Source of the DNA: an uncultured Flavihumibacter sp.
GTDB taxonomy: Bacteria; Bacteroidota; Bacteroidia; Chitinophagales; Chitinophagaceae
Reading direction: 5' to 3'
Length of the DNA stretch: 14,536 nt
Assembly (NCBI GenBank): GCA_946482545.1
Contig: CAMLRX010000125.1
Span: 1 to 14,536 of the forward strand
Positions 1 to 5,534 of this stretch are shown here, in pieces; the stretch's first letter is position 1, and the number at the start of each line of letters is the position of its first letter. The notes under the pieces were generated by a model. That model was not told the DNA's origin. It saw nothing but the letters and a program-made list of their open reading frames with translations, and did no database searches. The translations under genes and the position numbers were made by a program.

Positions 1-103
1 GACGCAACGCCTTGAGTAGGTTTCGGCAACTTGAGGGGAGAGCCGGGATATCCTTTTGCTATTCTTTTAAAAAATAAATCAGGGGTACGTTAGCGTTCAA
101 GGC
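1..103 (+). other. Unidentified 3' tail of a rightward transcript
   Basis: The first ~100 bases precede a plus-strand intrinsic terminator, so something is probably transcribed rightward into the window. One frame stays open from position 3 to a TAA at 75-77 and ends in ...SFKK. The other two forward frames stop at once (tga at 13-15, tag at 17-19). That is too little to identify a protein, and it could equally be the end of a gene that stopped just inside the window, or of a non-coding RNA. I see no tRNA, tmRNA, RNase P or riboswitch signature here. Confidence 0.25.
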
Positions 104-141
104 AGGCTCCGGACATAGCGATATGTTCCGGGGCCTTTTTT
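104..141 (+). terminator. Rho-independent terminator, rightward
   Basis: A 12-bp stem is formed by AGGCTCCGGACA (104-115) and TGTTCCGGGGCCT (124-136), with one G-T wobble, one bulged T at 126 and an 8-nt loop. It runs directly into six T (136-141). The T-tract is on the plus strand, so it terminates a transcript entering from the left. The hairpin begins about 4 nt beyond the metX stop codon and may also protect the 3' end of the leftward metX mRNA, although no T-run follows on that strand. Confidence 0.8.
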
Positions 142-1150
142 ATTGCATCCAATCCTTCAGGATGGAGCCGATGCGTTCGCCTTCCACAAGGAAGCCATCG
201 TGGCCGTAGTCTGATTGCATTTCGATGTAGGTGGCGTTGGGAATATGTTTCGCCATGAACTGCTGTTCGGCGGGCGGGCAAAGTATATCGGAGGTGATGC
301 CCATTATGAGGGTGGGATGAGGAATACTATTTAACACAGGCTCCAGTTTCCCGCCGCGGCCGCGGCCCAAATGGTGGGTATCCATGGATTGGGTGAGGAT
401 CCAGTAACATTGGGCATTGAACCGATTTACCAGTTTCTGGCCCTGGTAGCGCATATACGATTCAGCACGAAAACCGCTGATTTTCTCAGGATCGGGGTCC
501 TGTTGGCGCTGCACCATGATATCGTAGTTGCGGTAAGTGAGCATACCGATGCCCCTTGCGGCTTTCAGTCCGTTGGCACCGGCTTCGGGTGAACGTTCGT
601 TCCAGGTGGGATCGGCTTCAATGGCCATCCGTTGGGCCGCGTGAATGGCGTGTCCCCAGGCGCTTTCGGCGGGAGAGGTCGCGATCAGGAACAGTTTACC
701 GATGCGGTCTGGTTCCGTCAGCGCCCATTCCTGTACCTGGTAGCCGCCCATGCTGCCGCCCATGAGCAACTGAATTTTTTGGATACCGAGGTGTTCACGC
801 AATAAAATATGTGCCCGCACCATATCGCGGATGGAAGGAACGGGAAAATCGAGGTAGTACGGTGTTCCCGTGGCGGGATCAATACTGGTGGGACCGGTAG
901 AACCATAGCAGGAACCGAGGATATTGGCACAAACGATGAAATAGTTGGCGGGATCAAGGTAACACCCTTCACCTACCAGTCCGGGCCACCAGGCCACCAC
1001 GTCGGAACTGGCCGTTAAAGCGTGGCATACCCATACCACATTGGAACCGTCGGTATTGAGGGTGCCGTAAGTGTGATACGCCACTTCAATCTGCGCAAGC
1101 TGTGTACCGCTTTCCAGCGTAAAAGGGCCATCGGGCCTGAAAATAGTCAT
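140..1150 (-). CDS. metX: Homoserine O-acyltransferase MetX
   Basis: A 336-residue alpha/beta-hydrolase-fold enzyme that transfers an acyl group (acetyl in classical MetX) to the hydroxyl of L-homoserine, the committing step of methionine synthesis in the cytoplasm. Seen: the nucleophile elbow GGSMGG with Ser133, the acid Asp288 in TSDILCPP, and the catalytic His317 in SDYGHDGF, all in family order. The family's NVVWVCHALTASSD and GSCYGSTGPTS stretches are also present. I chose the ATG at 1148-1150 because MTIFRPDGPFTLESG matches the usual MetX N-terminus. The frame runs on upstream to 1264, but that extension is low-complexity, includes an A8 run and overlaps the promoter region. The gene is divergent from the OsmC/MetZ pair, and MetZ would use its product. 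Many proteins annotated as MetX are in fact O-succinyltransferases, and the motifs alone do not settle which acyl-CoA is used here. Confidence 0.93.
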   Translation of the reverse strand: MTIFRPDGPFTLESGTQLAQIEVAYHTYGTLNTDGSNVVWVCHALTASSDVVAWWPGLVGEGCYLDPANYFIVCANILGSCYGSTGPTSIDPATGTPYYLDFPVPSIRDMVRAHILLREHLGIQKIQLLMGGSMGGYQVQEWALTEPDRIGKLFLIATSPAESAWGHAIHAAQRMAIEADPTWNERSPEAGANGLKAARGIGMLTYRNYDIMVQRQQDPDPEKISGFRAESYMRYQGQKLVNRFNAQCYWILTQSMDTHHLGRGRGGKLEPVLNSIPHPTLIMGITSDILCPPAEQQFMAKHIPNATYIEMQSDYGHDGFLVEGERIGSILKDWMQ

Positions 1151-1211
1151 ATCCCTGCTATCCGTTTGTAAAACAATATCAAGTTCCGCGTTCTTCTTTC
1201 CGAAATGCTTC

Positions 1212-1243
1212 AAAAAAAATCCACGCCGGGTGCTGTCAGCGTG
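1212..1243 (-). promoter_or_regulatory. Terminator-like hairpin in the metX leader
   Basis: Read leftward, CACGC and GCGTG (1239-1243 and 1222-1226) can pair around a 12-nt loop, followed after GA by eight T (1219 to 1212). This lies 60-95 nt upstream of the chosen metX start, immediately downstream of a weak -7-like box (TTACTTTG on the minus strand, 1251-1244). The stem is only 5 bp, so attenuation is a weak proposal. I found no recognisable SAM riboswitch around it. Confidence 0.2.
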
Positions 1244-1265
1244 CAAAGTAAGTACATACAACAAT

Positions 1266-1273
1266 TACCTTTG
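1266..1273 (+). promoter_or_regulatory. Bacteroidota -7 box for the OsmC gene
   Basis: TACCTTTG is an exact match to the Bacteroidota -7 consensus TAnnTTTG and lies 17 nt before the OsmC start codon. No TTG -33 element is visible at the usual 19-21 bp upstream, and the implied leader is only about 10 nt. This is therefore a plausible but half-complete promoter. Confidence 0.35.
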
Positions 1274-1289
1274 TAAAAAAGGTGATTTT

Positions 1290-1715
1290 ATGATAAAAAT
1301 TGAGATCAACAGGGTTTCCGGTGAATTCGGATTTGAAGCGACCGATAGTTTGGGACACGTAGCGAAAATGGATACCAGCCCCGAAACCGGTGGCGAAAAC
1401 TTCGGCATCCGCCCCATGCAGATGCTTTTGATGGGCCTCGGCGGCTGCTCCGGCATCGATGTGGTGAACATCCTCAAGAAACAACGCCAGGACCTGCAGG
1501 ATATCAAAATGACGATTGAAGCGGAAAGGGAACAAGGTAAAGAACCTTCTATCTGGATCAAAGCGAATATTCATTTCCACCTGAAAGGTGCCATTGATCC
1601 CGATAAGGCCCAACGCGCCGTAGAACTTTCCATGGACAAGTACTGCTCCGTAGCCGAAACACTGCGCCGCTCCGGCTGCGACATCCAATGGCAGGTGTCC
1701 CTGAACCAATCTTAA
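1290..1715 (+). CDS. OsmC/Ohr-family protein
   Basis: A 141-residue protein of the OsmC family, small homodimeric thiol-dependent peroxidases and related proteins. Seen: the family's two conserved cysteines, Cys53 in GLGGCSGIDVVNILKK (start of the long central helix) and Cys119 in DKYCSVAETL, at the usual spacing. The N-terminal beta strands IKIEINRVSGEFGFEATDS are of the kind found in YhfA-type members. There is a third cysteine, Cys130. The start at 1290 is supported by AGGTGA at 1280-1285, four bases upstream, one of the few clear Shine-Dalgarno sites in the window. The longer frame from 1230 lacks family similarity. The gene sits 59 bp before metZ on the same strand and is divergent from metX, so it is probably co-transcribed with metZ. 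Its physiological substrate (organic hydroperoxide, persulfide or other) cannot be read from the sequence. Confidence 0.88.
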   Translation: MIKIEINRVSGEFGFEATDSLGHVAKMDTSPETGGENFGIRPMQMLLMGLGGCSGIDVVNILKKQRQDLQDIKMTIEAEREQGKEPSIWIKANIHFHLKGAIDPDKAQRAVELSMDKYCSVAETLRRSGCDIQWQVSLNQS

Positions 1716-1774
1716 AAAAACAGTTGGATTTTCCCCGCTTCATCCAAAACCCAACATCCAAAATTCATCATTTC

Positions 1775-2932
1775 ATGCATCCTTCCTCCAAAGTTATCCG
1801 CACCCGCGTGCCGCGTACCGACGAAATGGAACATTCCACCCCCATGTTCCTGACCAGCAGTTTCTGCTTCGATAATGCTGAAGATATGCGCGCCGCTTTT
1901 GCCGACGAAACCGACGATAATATTTACTCCCGCTTCAGCAATCCCAATGTGCAGGAATTCACCGACCGCATGTGCGCCCTTGAAGGCGCCGAAGCCGGCT
2001 TCGCCACCGCCTCCGGCATGAGCGCCATCTTCGGATCCTTCATGGCACTCCTGAAGCAGGGCGATCACCTGCTCGCCTGTAGCTCCATCTTCGGAAGCAC
2101 GCATACCGTGATCTCCAAATTCCTCCCCAAATACGGCATCGAATACACGTACGTGGAAGTGGATAAGCCCGAAACCTGGGAAGCCGCCATCCGCCCCAAT
2201 ACCAAAATGCTCTACCTGGAAACGCCTACGAATCCAGGACTGGACATCGTGGACCTGGAGCAAACCGGGAAACTGTGTAAAAAACACAATATCATCCTCA
2301 ACGTAGACAACTGTTTCGCTACCCCCGTAGCACAAACGCCCATCAGTTTCGGCGCCGACATCGTGGTGCATTCCGCCACCAAGTGGATCGACGGCCAGGG
2401 TCGCGTACTGGGCGGCGTAGTGGTGGGCAGAAAGGACCTTGTGAAAGAAATTTATACTTTCTGCCGCAGCACGGGACCCACTTTATCCGCCTTTAACGCC
2501 TGGGTACTCAGCAAAAGCCTTGAAACACTGGACGTGCGTATGGAGCGCCATTCCGGCAACGCACTTTTTATTGCCACGGAACTGGAAAAACATCCGGCGC
2601 TCTCCTGGGTGAAGTATCCCTTCCTGCCCTCGCACCCGCAATATGCTATCGCCACGAAGCAAATGAGCAACGGCGGCGGCATCGTTTGCTTTGAACTGAA
2701 AGGTGGACTGGAAGCCGGCCGTGCGTTTCTGGATAAGCTGAAGATGCTCTCCCTTACCGCGAACTTAGGCGATAGCCGGAGTATTGCTTCGCACCCCGCA
2801 AGTACTACTCATGCTAAGTTGACTGAGGCGGAAAGGCTCGCAACAGGCATTACTCCGGGGTTGATCAGAATTTCTGTGGGGCTGGAGAAGAAGGACGATA
2901 TTCTGGAAGATATTTTGCAGGCGCTGGGGTAA
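1775..2932 (+). CDS. metZ: O-acyl-homoserine sulfhydrylase (MetZ-type, PLP)
   Basis: A 385-residue PLP enzyme of the Cys/Met metabolism (cystathionine gamma-synthase) family. Its best fit is MetZ, which condenses O-succinyl- or O-acetylhomoserine with sulfide to give homocysteine. Seen: the YSRFSNPN motif (51-58) that contacts the PLP phosphate, ASGMSAI (79-85), ETPTNP (149-154), NVDNCFATP with Asp178 facing the pyridine nitrogen, the Schiff-base Lys203 in SATKWIDGQG, and NLGDSRSIASHP (330-341). The EHSTPMFLTSSF opening is typical of MetZ rather than MetB/MetC. I chose the ATG at 1775. An in-frame ATG at 1688 would overlap the OsmC gene and add 29 residues unlike the family. No strong Shine-Dalgarno is seen. 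The gene follows OsmC by 59 bp and would use the MetX product. Cystathionine gamma-synthase activity remains an alternative. Confidence 0.88.
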   Translation: MHPSSKVIRTRVPRTDEMEHSTPMFLTSSFCFDNAEDMRAAFADETDDNIYSRFSNPNVQEFTDRMCALEGAEAGFATASGMSAIFGSFMALLKQGDHLLACSSIFGSTHTVISKFLPKYGIEYTYVEVDKPETWEAAIRPNTKMLYLETPTNPGLDIVDLEQTGKLCKKHNIILNVDNCFATPVAQTPISFGADIVVHSATKWIDGQGRVLGGVVVGRKDLVKEIYTFCRSTGPTLSAFNAWVLSKSLETLDVRMERHSGNALFIATELEKHPALSWVKYPFLPSHPQYAIATKQMSNGGGIVCFELKGGLEAGRAFLDKLKMLSLTANLGDSRSIASHPASTTHAKLTEAERLATGITPGLIRISVGLEKKDDILEDILQALG

Positions 2933-2950
2933 GTTTCATGCAAAGGCTAT

Positions 2951-3391
2951 GTTTTTCACGCGAAGACGCAAAGGAGCAAGGACGCAAGGTGCGGTTGTAT
3001 TTTTTAGAACCTGATGTTGTTTCAAGGGTAAGTTAATTTCTACAGCGCTTTGTTTGTATGGATAATTTTCTCGCAACGACGCGGCGGCGCAACGTTAGAG
3101 GCTGATTTTCATTTTTTCAAGAGGAGTAGGCTGGAATACATTCTATGCCCAAAGAAGGTAAATAACGAAACCCTATTGGGGCGAAACCTTTCCACAAGCA
3201 TAATTCACATGCAATCAATACAACTGCCAAAACCTATTCATCCACTTCCCCTGCAACAGCCCGTAGCGTCGCCGCGTCGTTGCGAGAAATAAATAATTAT
3301 TCTTCCATCAGCAACCCGCCAAACAAACAAGGCTTCGCGTCCTTGCTCCTTTGCGTTGCGAAGTGCGTAGCACGAAGCAATTGCGTGAAAC
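2951..3391. repeat. Nested inverted repeat, two arm pairs
   Basis: Outer arms: the 20-mer ACGCAAAGGAGCAAGGACGC (2966-2985) recurs as its exact reverse complement at 3337-3356. The extreme ends also match (TTTCACGC 2954-2961 with GCGTGAAA 3383-3390). Inner arms: TTCTCGCAACGACGCGGCG (3068-3086) recurs as its exact reverse complement at 3270-3288, and the match extends to 25 of 27 positions (3068-3094 with 3262-3288). The order is A-B-B'-A', with unequal A-B gaps of 82 and 48 bp. The arms consist of short CGCAA/CGAAG-type words. No transposase is encoded inside. It could be a REP/BIME-like or MITE-like element, or two overlapping copies of a family of intergenic repeats. Confidence 0.8.
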
Positions 3392-3414
3392 GAATCACGA
3401 AGCAATTGCGTGAA
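3371..3414. repeat. Tandem repeat, 25-bp period, two copies
   Basis: CACGAAGCAATTGCGTGAA occurs identically at 3371-3389 and 3396-3414, separated by 6 bp. Each copy is itself partly palindromic around GCAATTGC with CAC/GTG flanks. It lies on the right shoulder of outer arm A', where the left arm has no counterpart, so it appears to be a local expansion of the repeat. Two copies are too few and too close for a CRISPR array. Confidence 0.75.
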
Positions 3415-3491
3415 CAGCCCGCTCCCTCTTGAATTTCCACCCCAATACCTTAATTTCACTTCAACATCCTTCTCCCCCTTCCCGAAAGGGC

Positions 3492-3521
3492 AAAAAAAAG
3501 CAGGTAGTAGAAACTACCCGC
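3492..3521 (-). terminator. Rho-independent terminator of the predicted sRNA
   Basis: Read leftward, GCGGGTAGT pairs with ACTACCTGC around a TTCT loop (8 of 9 pairs) and runs straight into eight T. On the plus strand no T-run follows, so the orientation is clear. No minus-strand protein gene lies upstream of it within about 1.8 kb. Confidence 0.75.
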
Positions 3522-3561
3522 GGTCACATGAGAAAACTAATATTCGGCTTTTCAGCCGAAC
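3492..3561 (-). ncRNA. Predicted small RNA, about 70 nt
   Basis: A compact minus-strand unit between the repeats and the kinase gene. The 5' end would fall about 5-7 nt after a consensus promoter, placing it at the base of a first hairpin, TTCGGCT-GAAA-AGCCGAA (7 bp closed by a GNRA tetraloop, 3560-3543). A 21-nt linker follows (3542-3522), then a second hairpin, GCGGGTAGT-TTCT-ACTACCTGC (3521-3500, one C-A mismatch), and eight T (3499-3492). The second hairpin with its T-run is a textbook intrinsic terminator. No start codon or coding frame is apparent. The unit does not match an RNA family I recognise. The promoter, stable 5' hairpin and terminator together make an independent sRNA the simplest reading. 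A terminator for an unseen leftward transcript is the alternative. Confidence 0.5.
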
Positions 3562-3566
3562 AGTTA

Positions 3567-3597
3567 CAAAAGTACAGGCTTGGTTGCTTTATACAAT
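3567..3597 (-). promoter_or_regulatory. Bacteroidota promoter for the predicted sRNA
   Basis: On the minus strand, a -33 element ATTG (3597-3594) is followed after exactly 19 bp by TACTTTTG (3574-3567). This is a perfect match to the Bacteroidota -7 consensus TAnnTTTG at canonical spacing, and the best promoter match I found in the window. It points leftward, away from the kinase gene, with no protein gene ahead. Confidence 0.6.
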
Positions 3598-3681
3598 GTT
3601 AAAATGACCAAACCCGTAAAATATTGTACTGAACGGCAAAATTAATCCACCACGGGTTGAAATGCCGGTTTCATGTGACGA

Positions 3682-4725
3682 ATGAAAGGAACATCAAAAA
3701 ATATCGGTCCGCTGCTGGGCAAGGTGATCAGTATCCCCTTGCTGGGACTGCTTATTCCCAATATTTCCGGGCTCATCCACAACCGGCTTTATTCCTGGCC
3801 CGAGTTACTCATCAGTTACGGCTGCTTCTTTCTTACCTCCTATTCTATCTGGAGGGGAAATGAGGTAATCCATATCCGCATCCGGCGCTGGCTCCGGAGA
3901 ATGCCCTCGATGGTGAACCGCATTATTGTGATGTTCATTGCCAATATCATTTATTCCTCCCTGGTGGCGCTGCTGTTGCTCGGCTTCTGGCAATACGAAC
4001 TGAGCCGGGAAGGCAATAGCAGCGACGCGCTCGCCATTGCCGTGCTGCTTTCCACCAATGTAGCGGTTATCATCGCGAGTATATACGAAATCGTATTCCT
4101 GAACGTGGAACGGGAATCGGACCAGTTGATGATGGCCAGGCTCGATAAAGAGAAGATTGCCACGGAACTCTCCATCCTCAAAAGCCAGATCGATCCGCAT
4201 TTTGTTTTCAACTCCCTGAATACATTGTCGATGCTGATTGAACAGGACCCGGCAGCAGCCCGGCAGTTCAACGATAACCTGGCGCGTGTATACCGGTACA
4301 TTCTAGGCCATAAAAGCAGGAACCTGGTGCCACTGCGGGAAGAGGTGGAATTTGTGAAAAATTACTTTCACCTCCTCAAACTCCGTTTCAGAGAAGGAAT
4401 AGAACTACAGCTTGATATGGCCGATGAGGAGGCGCACGGTTTTATGATTCCGCCCATCTCTCTGCAATCGCTGGTCGAGAACGCCATCAAACACAACGCA
4501 TTCAGTCCCGATGTTCCGCTGAAAATCGATGTACAATTCACCGGCAACCACCTCGAAATACGCAATAATATCCAGGAAAAATCATACGCTGCGCCCGGCT
4601 CCGGAACGGGCCTGCACAACCTGAACAGCCGATACGTATTGCTGACCAGTAATACCATACAGGTGTTCAGCAACAACAACGAATTTCTTGTACGATTGCC
4701 CTTAATAAAAGCTTACGCATGTTAA
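3682..4725 (+). CDS. LytS/YehU-type sensor histidine kinase
   Basis: A 347-residue membrane kinase that would phosphorylate the LytTR regulator encoded immediately downstream. Seen: hydrophobic segments at about residues 14-33, 43-56, 80-104 and 117-140 (four probable membrane spans with short loops and no large sensor domain); a cytoplasmic linker/helix at 141-170; the His_kinase (PF06580-type) H-box SQIDPHFVFNSLNTLSML with phospho-acceptor His173; the N-box LVENAIKHN (264-272); and a short G-box, GSGTGLHNLNSRY (306-318). The length is normal for this class. The start at 3682 places the first membrane span properly but has no Shine-Dalgarno. The stop overlaps the regulator's start by 7 nt, implying translational coupling. 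The signal sensed is unknown. Confidence 0.9.
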   Translation: MKGTSKNIGPLLGKVISIPLLGLLIPNISGLIHNRLYSWPELLISYGCFFLTSYSIWRGNEVIHIRIRRWLRRMPSMVNRIIVMFIANIIYSSLVALLLLGFWQYELSREGNSSDALAIAVLLSTNVAVIIASIYEIVFLNVERESDQLMMARLDKEKIATELSILKSQIDPHFVFNSLNTLSMLIEQDPAAARQFNDNLARVYRYILGHKSRNLVPLREEVEFVKNYFHLLKLRFREGIELQLDMADEEAHGFMIPPISLQSLVENAIKHNAFSPDVPLKIDVQFTGNHLEIRNNIQEKSYAAPGSGTGLHNLNSRYVLLTSNTIQVFSNNNEFLVRLPLIKAYAC

Positions 4726-5477
4726 AAGTACTGATCATAGAAGACGAACAGCCCGCCCTTGAACACCTGGTGAACAGTTGCGCCCGGCTCAATATTCCTG
4801 TGCAAATTATGGGTACCACCTCCAGCGTGCGGGAAAGCATCGCGTGGCTGCAACAAAACCCTTCCCCTGATCTTATTTTTATGGATGTACAACTGAACGA
4901 CGGGCTTTCGTTCCACATCTTCCTGCATTGCACGATTACGGCGCCGGTTATATTTGTAACCGCTTACGATCAGTATATCACCGAAGCGCTTTCCAACAAC
5001 GGCATCTATTACCTGCTGAAACCACTCGATGATGAAAAACTGCAACAGGCCATTCACAAATACCAGACCTTCCGTTCGCATTTCCTACAGAATTACACGC
5101 AACTGCTAGAATTTTTCACGCAGCAACTTTCGCAGCCGCGGAGCAGGATCGTGGTGAAGAAAGGCAACGAATACCTTGCGCTTCCTTTGGAAGATACCGC
5201 CTACTTCTTTACGGAAAGTAAACTGGTGTACGTGGTGAACAGGGAGAATAAAAAATTCATGGTCAACAAAACGCTCACGGAACTGGAGGCAGGCCTCGAC
5301 AAAAGAAGGTTCTTCCGCGCCAACAGGCAATGTATTATCAATATTGATTTCATCGCCAAATTCCGGCCCACCGAACGGAGTAAAATACAAATTGACCTTA
5401 CACTTCCTTCACACGAAGAGATTACGGTAAGCCAGGAGAACGCGGCGCAGTTCCGGGAATGGGTGGGGAGTATGTAA
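4719..5477 (+). CDS. LytTR-family response regulator
   Basis: A 252-residue cytoplasmic transcription regulator. Residues 1-120 form a receiver domain with acidic pocket Asp9/Glu10, phospho-acceptor Asp56 in IFMDVQLNDG, Thr81 in FVTAYDQY and Lys101 in LLKPLDD. Residues of about 145-250 form a LytTR DNA-binding domain, seen in IVVKKGNEYLALPLEDTAYF, the KTLTELEAGL helix, and FFRANRQCIINIDFI. It starts inside the last codons of the kinase gene (ATGTTAA overlap), so the two are one operon and almost certainly cognate partners. LytTR proteins usually bind direct-repeat promoters, but I could not assign a target here. The stop codon touches the T-tract of the convergent operon's terminator. Confidence 0.93.
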   Translation: MLKVLIIEDEQPALEHLVNSCARLNIPVQIMGTTSSVRESIAWLQQNPSPDLIFMDVQLNDGLSFHIFLHCTITAPVIFVTAYDQYITEALSNNGIYYLLKPLDDEKLQQAIHKYQTFRSHFLQNYTQLLEFFTQQLSQPRSRIVVKKGNEYLALPLEDTAYFFTESKLVYVVNRENKKFMVNKTLTELEAGLDKRRFFRANRQCIINIDFIAKFRPTERSKIQIDLTLPSHEEITVSQENAAQFREWVGSM

Positions 5478-5514
5478 AAGAAAACGGAGGCGGTCAGGGA
5501 AAACCACCTCCGTT
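5475..5514 (-). terminator. Terminator of the SusCD operon
   Basis: Read leftward, AACGGAGGTGG (5514-5504) pairs with CCGCCTCCGTT (5493-5483) over 11 bp, with one U-G wobble and a 10-nt loop, and is followed by TTTTCTTTT. The wobble becomes a C-A mismatch on the plus-strand RNA and no T-run follows there, so it works for the leftward operon. Its T-tract overlaps the TAA stop of the convergent response-regulator gene. Confidence 0.8.
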
Positions 5515-5534
5515 CAAAAGAAAACTTACTGCTG

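Larger units (their letters stand above)
2933..3681. other. Gene-free intergenic region, 749 bp, rich in repeats
   Basis: No open frame here has family-like sequence or a credible ribosome site; short frames at 3050-3292 and 3410-3607 look like chance. The left two thirds (2951-3414) hold nested inverted repeats and a short tandem repeat. The right third holds a minus-strand promoter, two hairpins and a terminator (3492-3597), then the leader of the kinase gene. That leader contains a minor inverted repeat, AACCCGT (3611-3617) / ACGGGTT (3652-3658). No clean plus-strand TTG-N19-TAnnTTTG promoter for the kinase was found, and no clear metZ terminator is visible after 2932. Confidence 0.7.

Noticed and set aside
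1..103. Possible SAM or other riboswitch near metX
   Set aside because: GGCAAC and a GC-rich stretch recall parts of SAM-I, but the core helices are not in order, and the strand leads into a terminator rather than into metX.
1151..1264. N-terminal extension of MetX by 38 residues from an upstream start
   Set aside because: The extension is not like the family, contains an A8/T8 run, and covers the divergent promoter region; the ATG at 1150 gives the normal MetX N-terminus.
3371..3414. CRISPR-like repeat pair
   Set aside because: Only two units with a 6-bp spacer, no further repeats and no cas genes.
3050..3607. Short plus-strand frames (80 and 65 codons) between metZ and the kinase
   Set aside because: They run through inverted repeats and the predicted sRNA terminator, have no ribosome sites and show no protein-like composition.
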